A stretch of 64,000 nt of DNA. It comes from Anaerolineaceae bacterium. Lineage in GTDB: Bacteria; Chloroflexota; Anaerolineae; Aggregatilineales; Phototrophicaceae. This document shows positions 54,550-63,078 of the stretch, one piece after another (the first letter of the stretch is position 1; each line of letters starts with the position of its first letter). The stretch covers positions 1-64,000 of the forward strand of contig WGMX01000059.1 of NCBI GenBank assembly GCA_016124855.1, read 5' to 3'. Position numbers and translations under genes: made by a program. The notes under the pieces were generated by a model. It made no database searches. It saw nothing but the letters and a program-made list of their open reading frames with translations, and was not told where the DNA came from.

Positions 54550-55539
54550 ATGTCCAGATTTTTCTACCGGCTGAGCTTCGGTTTGCTGCTGCTGTTGGCG
54601 GCTTCGGTGATGATTTGGGTTGGCCTTTGTCGAGGCGGACAAAAGGCTTTTCCGCCTATTCTTTACAGCGAAACCAGCAACCTGCAACTGTTTAGCATGA
54701 ACATTGGCTGCGCCTCATTCTGGTCAGGCTGCCGGCGCAGCGAACAGTTTTTATTGGAGGGACTTTATTCGCTGCCGGCTGCTGAATGGTCGCCTAACGG
54801 CGATTACATTGCCGTACACCTCAACGACGGTTGGATGATTTACCCGACTGACTGCCTGTTGGTCATCAAAACCTGTGAGCCTGTTCCAATTAAACCCGCG
54901 CTGCAAGATAACCGCATCGCATGGGGGCCGGATGGCACAACCATCGCCTCGTATGCCACCACTAGCAATGTTAGTACGACTATTCAAACGAGCGGCTGCT
55001 GGCAGGGAGATAGTCCTTGTTTAGAGAAGCGGGTTATCCTGAGCGACTTTCATCTGCTGACGGAATTGGCATGGTCAGGTGATGGCAGCCGTATGGCCTT
55101 TTCGGATTACGTTCAAAATGGGTTGGTGTGGCTGGATACGACCTGCTTCGATAAGCCCGAAGGCTGTGGAGCGGATTTGCATATCGTGCCGGTTGGCGAT
55201 AACCGGATTTCGTGGCCGTCATTTTCGGCAGATGGTCAGTCGATTTTGTTGATGATGGATACCAGCGGCAATGGGACATCTCAGCAGTTATTTATCGTCG
55301 ATGTGGAAAGCGGCGACAAAGAGCAGATTACCTTTCGCGCGGGAACAGCCGAATATCCTGACTGGTCGAGCGATGAGCGTTACGTTTTGTTTTCGGGGTT
55401 TGAGACGGCACACAGCGGTGATCTGGAATTGTATTTGCTTGATCTTCAACGCGGGATGACGCTGCCGATTATGCGACATGAGGGGCGTGATTTGGCTTTT
55501 GCCAGTTGGGGGTATTTGCCATATTCGACTAAACCATAA
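54550..55539 (+). CDS. Exported TolB-like propeller protein
   Basis: A 329-residue protein. N-terminal signal or anchor helix (LSFGLLLLLAASVMIWVGLC), where LC might be lipidated though the lipobox is poor. Propeller repeats: AEWSPNGDYIAVHL, IAWGPDGTTIASYA, LAWSGDGSRMAFSDY, SFSADGQSILLMMD, PDWSSDERYVLFSG. Cys-rich for a propeller (about ten), fitting disulphides outside the cell. No enzyme motif. Confidence 0.75.
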   Translation: MSRFFYRLSFGLLLLLAASVMIWVGLCRGGQKAFPPILYSETSNLQLFSMNIGCASFWSGCRRSEQFLLEGLYSLPAAEWSPNGDYIAVHLNDGWMIYPTDCLLVIKTCEPVPIKPALQDNRIAWGPDGTTIASYATTSNVSTTIQTSGCWQGDSPCLEKRVILSDFHLLTELAWSGDGSRMAFSDYVQNGLVWLDTTCFDKPEGCGADLHIVPVGDNRISWPSFSADGQSILLMMDTSGNGTSQQLFIVDVESGDKEQITFRAGTAEYPDWSSDERYVLFSGFETAHSGDLELYLLDLQRGMTLPIMRHEGRDLAFASWGYLPYSTKP

Positions 55540-55950
55540 ATAACGTCGAGATTTGCGCCGCCGAGGGCTAAAGCCGCACGGCTAACCACCAGACAAACGC
55601 ACTAAAGGCGCTTCAGGAAAAGATATTTCCCGGTCAATTAGCGTGGGCGGGAAAATGGCGATTTACAAATTGGAGTGGTAATAGGCGACGGACGGCATGT
55701 ATGCCGTCCCTACGAAAATACGATTGGTCATAGCTGAATTTTAGACCATCGTTTACCACATTAAATCGTAAATAACCATAATCCTCGCCCCTACAAAGCC
55801 GGATTTCGGGTTAGGGGGTACGAATCTTGTAGGCGTTCGAGTACCGGACAAGCCTTTAATGGGATGGACTCTGGTGGGAATAGCCACATCGCATTGAAAC
55901 CCTATACTGGGTATCATCTACGAGATGTTTACCGCAGAAAGGTCAATACG
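55540..55950. other. Intergenic stretch with a short palindromic repeat
   Basis: No gene is supported. The palindrome GGACGGCAT / ATGCCGTCC (55690-55709, 2-base centre) lies within GCGACGGACGGC ... GTCCCTACGAAAATA, which matches the repeat half at about 58007 and the GTCGTCCCTACGAAATTC at 58170. Confidence 0.55.
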
Positions 55951-57162
55951 ATGAATTGGGATACGGTGTTTGCCGAGCGTACCTCCGAGATGAAGCGCTC
56001 TACAGTGCGCGAAATCCTCAAACTGACAGCCAAGCCGGAAGTGATTTCCTTTGCTGGCGGGCTGCCCGCGCCCGAATTGTTCCCGGTAGAGCGCATTCGT
56101 GAGGCAACCGATACCATTTTGGCTGAGCGGGGAACGGAGGTGTTACAGTACAGCACTACCGAAGGTATGCCCGAACTGCGTAAACTGATCGCCAAGCGCC
56201 TTTCCAACGACACGCTCAAGATTAGCCCTGAAAACATCCTGATTACGAGCGGTTCACAGCAGGGCGTGGATATGATCGCGCGAATCTTGCTGGACGAGCG
56301 GGACCGCGTAATCGTTGAAAACCCGACGTATGTGGGCATGTTGACCTCATGGAAGCCGTATCATCTGCACTTTTCAGCCGTGCCGACCGATAACAACGGG
56401 ATGCAGGTCGAGGGAATTGTGCCGCTGCTTAAGGACAAGCATAAGCTTATTTACTCGATTCCGACTTTCCAAAATCCACAGGGTACGACGCTTACCCGTG
56501 AACGCCGCGAAAAATTGGCCGAAATTTTGGTGGATAACAATTTGTTGTACGTCGAGGATGATCCTTACGGCGAACTGCGTTACAGCGGTGATCCTGTACC
56601 CTCGGTGTTACAGATCGAAGCGGCGCATCGGGGCGCAACCGATGTGACCGGCAACGTTATTTACTGTGGGACGTTCTCCAAAGTGCTGACACCCGGTTTG
56701 CGTATTGGCTGGATCGCGGCGGCTTTTCCGGTGATCGACAAGTTGGTGCAGGCCAAGCAGGCGACCGATTTGCATACCAGCACGCTCAACCAGTTCATCA
56801 GCTACGAAGTGGCGCGGGACGAAGAATTCCTCAACAACCACATCGCCCATTTGCGCGAAGTTTATCGTCAGCGGCGGGATTTGATGTTGAAGACGATGGA
56901 AGACCATTTCCCCGAAGAAGTGACATGGACGCGGCCTGAAGGCGGTTTGTTCCTGATGGTGACGATGCCCGCCCACTTGAACGCGGCTGAACTGCTGGTG
57001 AAGGCGTTGGAGCAAAACGTGGCTTTCGTGCCGTGCGATGCTTTCTTCATCGGTGACATGGGACACAATACCTTCCGGTTGAACTTCAGCAATGCCCGTC
57101 CTGAGATGATTGTCGAGGGCATTAAGCGGTTGGGTGTGGTGTTGAAGGCGGCGATGCGGTAG
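55951..57162 (+). CDS. PLP-dependent aminotransferase (class I/II, LysN/MocR-like)
   Basis: A 403-residue fold-type I enzyme close to 2-aminoadipate/aromatic aminotransferases of the LysN type. Seen: VISFAGGLPAPELFPVERI, LQYSTTEGMPELRKLIA, ITSGSQQGVDMIARILLD, VEDDPYGELRY with the PLP-contacting Asp and Tyr, and YCGTFSKVLTPGLRIGW with the Schiff-base K244. ATG 55951 has AAAGG 8 bases upstream; the longer frame from 55864 is not needed. A strong terminator follows the gene. Confidence 0.9.
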   Translation: MNWDTVFAERTSEMKRSTVREILKLTAKPEVISFAGGLPAPELFPVERIREATDTILAERGTEVLQYSTTEGMPELRKLIAKRLSNDTLKISPENILITSGSQQGVDMIARILLDERDRVIVENPTYVGMLTSWKPYHLHFSAVPTDNNGMQVEGIVPLLKDKHKLIYSIPTFQNPQGTTLTRERREKLAEILVDNNLLYVEDDPYGELRYSGDPVPSVLQIEAAHRGATDVTGNVIYCGTFSKVLTPGLRIGWIAAAFPVIDKLVQAKQATDLHTSTLNQFISYEVARDEEFLNNHIAHLREVYRQRRDLMLKTMEDHFPEEVTWTRPEGGLFLMVTMPAHLNAAELLVKALEQNVAFVPCDAFFIGDMGHNTFRLNFSNARPEMIVEGIKRLGVVLKAAMR

Positions 57163-57208
57163 TCGTCAGTCTCTAGTCACCAGTCGCCAGTCAAATACAA
57201 AGGCAGTT

Positions 57209-57237
57209 AGCGGTGGGGAGTAACTCACCGCTTTTTG
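57209..57237 (+). terminator. Intrinsic terminator of the aminotransferase gene
   Basis: AGCGGTG (57209-57215) pairs with CACCGCT (57226-57232), loop of 10, followed by TTTTTGATT. It lies 47 bases after the stop codon. Confidence 0.8.
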
Positions 57238-57278
57238 ATTCACAAAATTCTTCACATTCTTCAATTTCACGAGTGAAG

Positions 57279-57345
57279 TTTTATGTCGGCGTTGTCGGAT
57301 GCTCAAGCATCCGCCTGAGGGAAAAAGGGCGCTGAAGCGCACTCC
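57279..57345 (+). repeat. Dispersed element sharing modules with 16619-16727
   Basis: TTTTATGTCGGCGTTGTCGG, GGATGCTCAAGCATCC hairpin, CGCCTGAG, then GAAAAAGGGCGCTGAAGCGC and ACT. The order matches the minus-strand copy at 16619-16727. Confidence 0.5.
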
Positions 57346-57485
57346 ATTAAGCGAAATATGCGGCACGACAAGCGGTAGCAAAAGCAGCACACGAAATGTT
57401 GCAAATGTTGCTGTTGTTGCAGTTGAGAATGGGTGTTTTTTGTCACATTTACAACAATTGGTTGGGTTGTTAAGGTGCGAAGAAC

Positions 57486-57526
57486 CCCCACCTTAATCCT
57501 CCCCCGCAAGCGAGGGAGGAAACCAT
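57486..57526. repeat. REP-like palindromic repeat, copy 3
   Basis: CCCCCACCTTAATCCTCCC then GCAAGC and GGGAGGA; stem 57497-57503 with 57514-57520. Same design as the copies at 3935 and 4979. Confidence 0.6.
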
Positions 57527-58059
57527 CCGAGAGTTCCGATTATTAGTGTATAACAGATGGAGATGAAACGGGTTACCATTTGGAAGAACATTTTGAAACT
57601 CATTCTTGAGGTTGGCGTTAACGGTTTTGAGGGAGTGGGGAAAGTGCGATTTGTTGGTGGATGGTTGGAGAAGGGTTTGTCGGGTTAACCGAAAATAAAC
57701 CTAAGCAGTAACAAGTTGCAAGTTACGAGTTAAGAAAAGGCAAAGGCAATTGAACCATAGAGTGAATACAAAACCAATCGCCAAGTTCGCCAAGAGAGAA
57801 GAGAAGGCCAAGTCATACTTAATACAGAGACTCAAAGGCTCTGAGGCAGGGAGTGGAAGGTGGAGGGGATCGGGTTTTGCTGTTGAGGGTTAAAAGGGTT
57901 GTCCGATAATTCAAAAGGTTATGGTTGGCGCCGCCGCAGGTTAAAACCATGCGCCTAACATCAGACAAGCCTGCTAATGGTGATTTTCTAATTGGAATGG
58001 TCATAGACGACGGACGGCATGATGATGTTTTAGAAATGGGACGGAGAAAGAAAAATCAT

Positions 58060-58105
58060 ACCCCCAACCCCAACCCTTTCCCCGTAGTAACAGGGCAAGG
58101 GAGCA
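58060..58105. repeat. REP-like palindromic repeat, copy 4
   Basis: ACCCCCAACCCCAACCCTTT lead, then CCCTTTCCC (58074-58082) against GGGCAAGGG (58093-58101) with one mismatch in the stem. A more decayed copy of the family. Confidence 0.5.
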
Positions 58106-58326
58106 ATACGGGAGCACACATAGGTGCTCCCCTACGCCGGGTACTCCGTATTAAAGGTTAAATGTCATTATGTCGTCCCTACGAAATTCGTTTGAAGAAT
58201 GATTCATTTGCCGTATTAACACAAATTGGATATTGGGGATGAGAACTGTTGTGGCCTCTATTGAGATGGCAAGATATGCAATGAGCCGGTACAATGACGC
58301 GCCCACCAAAATAGAAAGGCTCATCA

Positions 58327-59169
58327 ATGGCTCCCACCGATCAGCAGTTCAAGGACACGGTTATCGGGATGTTTGACCGCGCCGCACCGATTTATGGGCA
58401 GGTCGGCACCAAACAATTTACCTATTTTGCCAAATTATTGGTTAAACAACTGCCGGTTCCGGTTGGTGGTCGGGCGCTGGATATTGCAGCGGGACGCGGT
58501 GCGATTTTATTCGAGTTAGCGGAAAAAGTCGGTGAAAGTGGTCATGTGTTGGGCATTGATCTCGCGCCGACGATGGTCAGCGAAACGGCGGCTGAGATTG
58601 AGCGTCGCGGGCTGAAGCAGGCTGAGATGTGGTTGATGGATGGGGACGCGATTGATTTTGAAGCTGAAACTTTTGATTTGGCGACCTGCGGATTTGCGCT
58701 GCACTTTCTGGATTTTGAAAATACCTTACCCAAGATATTGAAGGCGCTGAAATCTGGCGGGGTCTTTGCGGCGGCTATCCCTTATACGGCGATGGATGAT
58801 GATTTGGAACGCTGGCGCTGGTTGTTTGATTTGACTAAAGCGGTTTTTCCAGCGGATTTCGTGCCGCCAGCGGCGTGGATTGCGCCACGCAAGTTGAGCA
58901 AACCGGAACTGGCATCCGCCGCTTTGGAGCACGCTGGATTTATCAAGGTACAGACTGAGCAGCATATCGCGACGTTGTATTTCAAAGATGAGGATGATTG
59001 GTGGGATTGGGAATGGTCGCAGGGTTCGCGCTTCTGGCTCGAGGGGATGTCTGGCGAAGGGTTGGAGCGTTTTAAACGGGAGTCGTTTGAGCATTTGCAG
59101 GCGATGAAAACGGCGGAGGGGATTGCGATGAACAATGGAGCGTTGTTTGTGGTGGGGTATAAGGGGTAA
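58327..59169 (+). CDS. SAM-dependent methyltransferase (UbiE/class I)
   Basis: A 280-residue class I methyltransferase. Motif I is ALDIAAGRGAILFELAEKVG, followed by VLGIDLAPTMV (acidic loop for the SAM ribose), MDGDAIDFEAETFDLATCGFALHFL (motifs II and post-II) and LKSGGVFAAAIPYTAMD. The layout resembles UbiE/COQ5-type enzymes, but the substrate cannot be told. AAAGG lies 7 bases before the ATG. Downstream lies the IS110 element. Confidence 0.88.
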   Translation: MAPTDQQFKDTVIGMFDRAAPIYGQVGTKQFTYFAKLLVKQLPVPVGGRALDIAAGRGAILFELAEKVGESGHVLGIDLAPTMVSETAAEIERRGLKQAEMWLMDGDAIDFEAETFDLATCGFALHFLDFENTLPKILKALKSGGVFAAAIPYTAMDDDLERWRWLFDLTKAVFPADFVPPAAWIAPRKLSKPELASAALEHAGFIKVQTEQHIATLYFKDEDDWWDWEWSQGSRFWLEGMSGEGLERFKRESFEHLQAMKTAEGIAMNNGALFVVGYKG

Positions 59170-59258
59170 GAATTTCTACCCCACCCCAACCCACATCAGC
59201 AACGTTCGCAGGCTCACTCTGCTGATAGCCAAAACACAGGGAGATACCGTCTGAAAAG

Positions 59259-60236
59259 TCAAGAGGCGAGCTGGAGATCAGCAAAATGAGGATCAAAAGC
59301 TCGACCAGACTTGAGAATGCCATAGGCTAAATGAATGAGCTTACGCATGAGAGCGACAATCACTTGCTTACCCGTCAGACCGCGTTGAGCGAGTTGGTTG
59401 GCCCAAGTTGCTAAACGAGGATTGCAACGTTTGGCAACAATGGCTGGCATATAGAGTGCCGCCCGCAGGGCAGCTCGCCCCATACGGGAAATGCCGTGGG
59501 TGGCTTTGCGTTTACCCGACTGGTGCAGACATGGATTGAGACCGACGAAAGCCACGACTTCACCCACATCTTGGAAACGGCTGATATCACCCAACTCAGC
59601 CAACAGGTACGAGGCGGTGAGGTCACCAATACCGGGAATAGAGTCGAGTAAATCGCGCTGGCGTTTGAGATCAGGATAGCGATCAATATGGTCATGAATG
59701 AGCTGCAAAGTGTGCTGGATTTGGCCTTCCAACAGCCTGATTTGGGCTTGCAAATGCTGACTTACCGCTTGCGAACTGTCTTGCACCTCCAAGCGGTTAT
59801 GGGCGCGCAGTTTTTCCTGTTTCAAGTCATCCAGATGGCGGATCAAAGCCCGCAGTTCCTTCAGTTCAGGCGGCGGCGGTGTCCACGGATTGGGTTGTTG
59901 GGTTCGGCAAAAATCGGCAATCAAGGCGGCATCCAGCCCATCCGTCTTATTCCGTCGCATCTGGCTCTCGCCATAGGCTTTGATCCGTGCCGGATTCACC
60001 ACACTCACCTGATAGTTTCGGCTGTACAAGGTCTCAGCGACCAGATCCCCATAAATACCAGTCGCTTCCAAGCACACCTGTGCCTGCTTCGCACCTTGTT
60101 TTTTCAACCACTGGTGCAACTGGTTGATCCCCGCTTTGCTATTGGCAAACGTCGCTTGCTGCCTCTTACCCGCTTCATTCAACAGACATACGTCAAACTT
60201 GTCTTTGGCAATATCAATTCCCACGATAGCAGTCAT
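59259..60236 (-). CDS. IS110-family transposase (DEDD)
   Basis: A 325-residue transposase/recombinase. The RuvC-like DEDD site is D8 (GIDIAKDKFDV), E57 (VCLEATGIYG), D99 and D102 (NKTDGLDAALIA). A coiled region follows (about 125-190), then the transposase-20 domain LLDSIPGIGDLTASYLLAELGDI and HGISRMGRAALRAALY with the likely catalytic serine S250. All parts are intact, so the element may be active. ATG 60236 has AAGGAA about 8 bases upstream; I do not use the frame reaching to 60284. IS110 enzymes pair with a bridge RNA to choose donor and target. Confidence 0.93.
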   Translation of the reverse strand: MTAIVGIDIAKDKFDVCLLNEAGKRQQATFANSKAGINQLHQWLKKQGAKQAQVCLEATGIYGDLVAETLYSRNYQVSVVNPARIKAYGESQMRRNKTDGLDAALIADFCRTQQPNPWTPPPPELKELRALIRHLDDLKQEKLRAHNRLEVQDSSQAVSQHLQAQIRLLEGQIQHTLQLIHDHIDRYPDLKRQRDLLDSIPGIGDLTASYLLAELGDISRFQDVGEVVAFVGLNPCLHQSGKRKATHGISRMGRAALRAALYMPAIVAKRCNPRLATWANQLAQRGLTGKQVIVALMRKLIHLAYGILKSGRAFDPHFADLQLAS

Positions 60237-60239
60237 GTT

Positions 60240-60432
60240 CTGGTTCCTTTGAGCGATGTGCAACAGCCTACCTTGTCTATGCAAGCTCGTGGCTTCAGAT
60301 ACCGTTCGGCTTCTTCACATCAGATGGGCTTGGATGCGCTTTATCTCTCTGGCAAGCTCGTAGCTTTAGGGACTTTCAAGCTGCATCCGCGCCCTTATTC
60401 TAAACCCTTCTCTAAGATACAAGGGACTTTCA
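60240..60432 (-). ncRNA. Probable IS110 bridge-RNA region
   Basis: Established: IS110-group elements carry a structured bridge RNA in the non-coding end upstream of the transposase. Here the minus strand has several matching signs: short hairpins AAGCT-ACG-AGCTT (near 60365-60353) and AAGC-CACG-AGCTT, the motif ACGAGCTTGC twice about 70 bases apart, GAAAGTCCCT twice, and a run to the transposase ATG. The loops that would read donor and target cannot be mapped by eye. Bounds are approximate. Confidence 0.5.
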
Positions 60433-60438
60433 AGGCGT

Positions 60439-61014
60439 TTATTTGGGACGTTGATCGAGAGGGATGTCTTTGAGGAGACGGTTTTGTTGGTCACGGGGGG
60501 AAAGCAGCGGTGTGACGCCGTTTAGACCCCAATCTAGATTGAGTTCGGGGTCGTTCCAAGCGACGCCGTTTTCGTCCTCACCTTTGCCGTAATAATTGTT
60601 GACCATGTAGGTCAGTGAGGCATCAGTGATGGCGTAGAAACCGTGTGCCACGCCGACCGGAATGAACACACCGAAGTTGTGCTTCTCGCCAATTTCCATG
60701 GTGTAAGACACTTTATAGGTTTTGGAATTTGGGCGCAGATCGACCATGCCGACGCGTATGACACCACGCGGCACATACCAGTAATCAATCTGGTGATGGT
60801 GGTAATGCAGACCGCGCAGGACACCGGCTTTGCTATCCGAGCGGTTGCACTGGATATTGTCCCAATTCACACGCGGAAACCATTCACGGCGAAAGGTTTC
60901 CATAAAGCGTCCGCGATCATCCTCATAGGCTTTTATGGTGACCACATACACCCCTTCAATGGTAATGGGGTGTATGGGCAGTAATATCTGGGTGGTATTG
61001 TCTTTCATGGTCAT
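60439..61014 (-). CDS. dTDP-4-dehydrorhamnose 3,5-epimerase-like protein
   Basis: About 190 residues, RmlC cupin family. Seen: IEGVYVVTIKAYEDDRGRFMETFRREWF, CNRSDSKAGVLRGLHYHHH with the catalytic His, GMVDLRPNSKTYKVSYTM, FIPVGVAHGFYAITDASLTYMVNNYY. It would epimerise a 4-keto sugar in dTDP-rhamnose or a related pathway. No other rml gene is adjacent. The start could be ATG 61014, 61008 or 61044; no ribosome site decides it. A segment HHHHQIDYWYVPRG replaces the common QAK..RC part, so the substrate may be different. Confidence 0.82.
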   Translation of the reverse strand: MTMKDNTTQILLPIHPITIEGVYVVTIKAYEDDRGRFMETFRREWFPRVNWDNIQCNRSDSKAGVLRGLHYHHHQIDYWYVPRGVIRVGMVDLRPNSKTYKVSYTMEIGEKHNFGVFIPVGVAHGFYAITDASLTYMVNNYYGKGEDENGVAWNDPELNLDWGLNGVTPLLSPRDQQNRLLKDIPLDQRPK

Positions 61015-61124
61015 GTTGAGATTATGCTTTCTGTTGCCCCTCATCAATTGAGGTTGATTGAACCCTGCCGCCCTTGCTGTTACCTAAACAGCGCGCGTCG
61101 ACAAATTTACGTTTGTAATGCCGC

Positions 61125-61454
61125 CTAGCCAGCCAACTGTCCCACGTCCAAGCGGGCGATTTTGTCGCCTTGAATTTGGAATGTCCAAAAGGTTTTAAAC
61201 TCGCCCCAGACATTGGAGTGAAACAGTGTGTTGACGGTCAGGCCGTTGTCTTGTTCGCTGAGAATGTCGATGATGCGCCCGTTGCCTTTGCCGAAGAGTT
61301 CTGTATCCGACCATTCGACGTAACTGCGACGGCTGCCGTCATCGGTGAGAACTGCATCGGGTACGAACAGCGCCAGCCACGCTTTGCGGTCACCGGCATG
61401 TAAAGCCGTAATGGCCGCTTTGACAATCGGGTGGCTGAGTTGTGCTCTATCCAT
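61125..61454 (-). CDS. NTF2-like (SnoaL-type) protein
   Basis: About 109 residues with the NTF2 fold: HPIVKAAITALHAGDRKAWLALFVPDAVLTDDGSRRSYVEW ... VNTLFHSNVWGEFKTFWTFQIQGDKIARLDVGQL. Proteins of this type are small isomerases, hydrolases or binding proteins; the pocket residues do not point to one. ATG 61454 fits the domain start; a longer frame reaches 61499. Lone minus-strand gene upstream of the rhamnose-epimerase-like gene. Confidence 0.8.
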   Translation of the reverse strand: MDRAQLSHPIVKAAITALHAGDRKAWLALFVPDAVLTDDGSRRSYVEWSDTELFGKGNGRIIDILSEQDNGLTVNTLFHSNVWGEFKTFWTFQIQGDKIARLDVGQLAG

Positions 61455-61524
61455 GGATGGTTTTCCGATGATATTCAGACGGTGATGCAACTGTGCCATG
61501 AGGATAGGCGCTTGTCAAGCAGTG

Positions 61525-61564
61525 CAATCAAACAAAACAGGGCGAGTATGGACTCACCCTGTTT
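61525..61564 (-). terminator. Intrinsic terminator of the fasciclin gene
   Basis: AAACAGGG (61535-61542) and CCCTGTTT (61557-61564) pair; inside them GAGT pairs with ACTC. On the minus strand it is followed by TGTTTGATT. It lies 28 bases after the stop of the fasciclin gene. Confidence 0.85.
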
Positions 61565-61592
61565 GATGACTTTTATACTTGTCTGGCAAGTG

Positions 61593-62633
61593 TTACATCG
61601 GGGGCAGCAGCACCGCGTCGATGACGTGGATCACGCCGTTGGAAGCGTCAATGTCGTGGGCGACAATCTTGACTGTGCCGTTGATGACCGGGTTGCCATC
61701 TGAGTCCAGTGAAATGGTCAGGTCTTGGCCTTCAAGAGCGGTCGGCACTTTGATGCCATCCTTGGGCGCATCTGTGGCGGTCAAGGCCGCGCCGACATCG
61801 GCATAATCGACGGGAGCAGCAGGTGTATCACCCATCGCTTCGGAGACGTGGACGTGATAGAGCAGAATGCTGGTCAACTGCTTCTGGTCAGCCAGAACTG
61901 CTTTCAAGGTATCGGCAGGAACGGCGGCGAAAGCGGCATCGGTCGGGGCGAAAACGGTCAGTGTGGCGTCAGGATTAGATAAGGTTTCTAATACCGCAGG
62001 ATCAGCAGCTTTAACCGCGGTCAACAGGGTCGCAAATTCGGGCTTGTCTGTCATGCCAGCCGCATCGGTCACGATTTCAGCGACTGTCCTCGTTTCGGGC
62101 ATAATCACGGTATCGATGACATGGATGACACCATTCGAGGCTTCGATGTCCACCATCTTCAGGTCGAGCTTGGCACCATTAATGAGGATGTCGCCGGCTT
62201 CGTTCTTGGTAATGTCGATGTGTTGGCCTTGCAGCGTCTTGACGCTTACGGGGCTGCCATCAGCGGCATCTAACAGACCGACAACATCTTTGGACATCAC
62301 TGCGCCGGGAACGACATGGAACAACAATATGTTGGTCAATAATTCTTGATCCGCCAAAACAGCCTTCAAGGTATCAGCAGGAATTGCGGCGAAGGCGGCA
62401 TCAGTGGGCGCGAAAACGGTGAGCTTGTCGCCATCGGCGTTGGAGAGGGCTTCCAAAACAGCAGGATCAGCGGCTTTGACGGCTGCCAGAAGGGTGGCGA
62501 ATTCCGGATTAGCACCGCTGGCGGATTGGACGACGATGTCAGCAATAGTGGGCTTGGCATCCTGCGCGAATGTTGGGGCTACTGCCAGCATCGCCATGAC
62601 TATCATAACGATAAAAAGACTGAACTTACGCAT
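61593..62633 (-). CDS. Secreted protein with two fasciclin (FAS1) domains
   Basis: A 346-residue exported adhesion protein. Signal peptide 1-23 (KFSLFIVMIVMAMLAVAPTFA). FAS1 domain 1 covers about 30-175 and domain 2 about 185-345; each has the H1 motif (LTVFAPTDAAFAAIPADTL and LTVFAPTDAAFAAVPADTL) and the H2/YH part (ILLFHVVPG; ILLYHVHVS), ending with GVIHVIDTVIMP or GVIHVIDAVLLPP. The near-identical DNA of the two H1 motifs points to a recent duplication. AAGGAG lies 7 bases before the ATG. Confidence 0.93.
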   Translation of the reverse strand: MRKFSLFIVMIVMAMLAVAPTFAQDAKPTIADIVVQSASGANPEFATLLAAVKAADPAVLEALSNADGDKLTVFAPTDAAFAAIPADTLKAVLADQELLTNILLFHVVPGAVMSKDVVGLLDAADGSPVSVKTLQGQHIDITKNEAGDILINGAKLDLKMVDIEASNGVIHVIDTVIMPETRTVAEIVTDAAGMTDKPEFATLLTAVKAADPAVLETLSNPDATLTVFAPTDAAFAAVPADTLKAVLADQKQLTSILLYHVHVSEAMGDTPAAPVDYADVGAALTATDAPKDGIKVPTALEGQDLTISLDSDGNPVINGTVKIVAHDIDASNGVIHVIDAVLLPPM

Positions 62634-63078
62634 TGATCGACTCCTTATTACAGTAAATTTATGTTCACGTTTTGTAGCGGTTTTGTGCAGCTACGTTGAC
62701 TATAGTGGCATGAATGCTTAAGCGGCAACCGAGAAAACCATTAGAGCGAAATTAGCCTGTTTGGATTTCGTTTCTCATTTTGTGAAGCTATTGAAACGAT
62801 TCATACACCCCTTTTGGGCGACAGAAAATAGGCTGCCGAAGCCGTTTATTCCCGTTCCCGTTCTCATTTTTGGGCAATTCCCTTTTGAACTTGGCGCATA
62901 GAAATTGTGTTCTTGACTTTTGATGAGACAGTTGCTAGAGTAATTTAACTTGTGTTTTGCAAGTGATTTGTGTCGATGGCTGGACACTTTGGGTTGTTCC
63001 CTCGTAAGCGCGTGAGGGAGCAATATCAAGGTGTGGGATTGCTAAAGGGTTTCGCGCGCATTCAGGAGGAGAAAGCAT
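62634..63078. other. Non-coding stretch between divergent genes
   Basis: 445 bases without a supported gene. An 84-codon frame on the minus strand has no motif. Near 63000-63020 CCCTCGTAAGCGCGTGAGGG forms a short hairpin. The promoters of the fasciclin and DHFR-like genes should lie here. Confidence 0.4.

Larger units (their letters stand above)
57238..58326. other. Repeat-rich non-coding stretch of about 1.1 kb
   Basis: No gene could be supported in any frame. It holds several repeat classes: the dispersed element of 57279-57345, REP-like hairpins at 57486-57526 and 58060-58101, an ACAGAG/GCCAAGTTCGCCAAG-type tract at 57750-57840, and a GGAGCACACATAGGTGCTCC palindrome near 58111-58130. Such a pile-up suggests a site free of selection for coding. 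Confidence 0.6.
59200..60432 (-). mobile_element. IS110-family insertion sequence (edges approximate)
   Basis: Made up of the complete transposase gene (59259-60236) and a non-coding end of about 190 bases upstream of it that looks like a bridge-RNA region. IS110 elements have no clear terminal inverted repeats and make little or no target duplication, so I cannot fix the edges; the bounds are limited by the methyltransferase stop at 59169 and the epimerase stop at 60439. The element sits in the gap between these two genes and appears not to have broken either one. Confidence 0.75.

Noticed and set aside
62775..63029. 84-codon minus-strand frame between fasciclin and DHFR-like genes
   Set aside because: No motif and no support for a start; lies in a promoter-containing gap.
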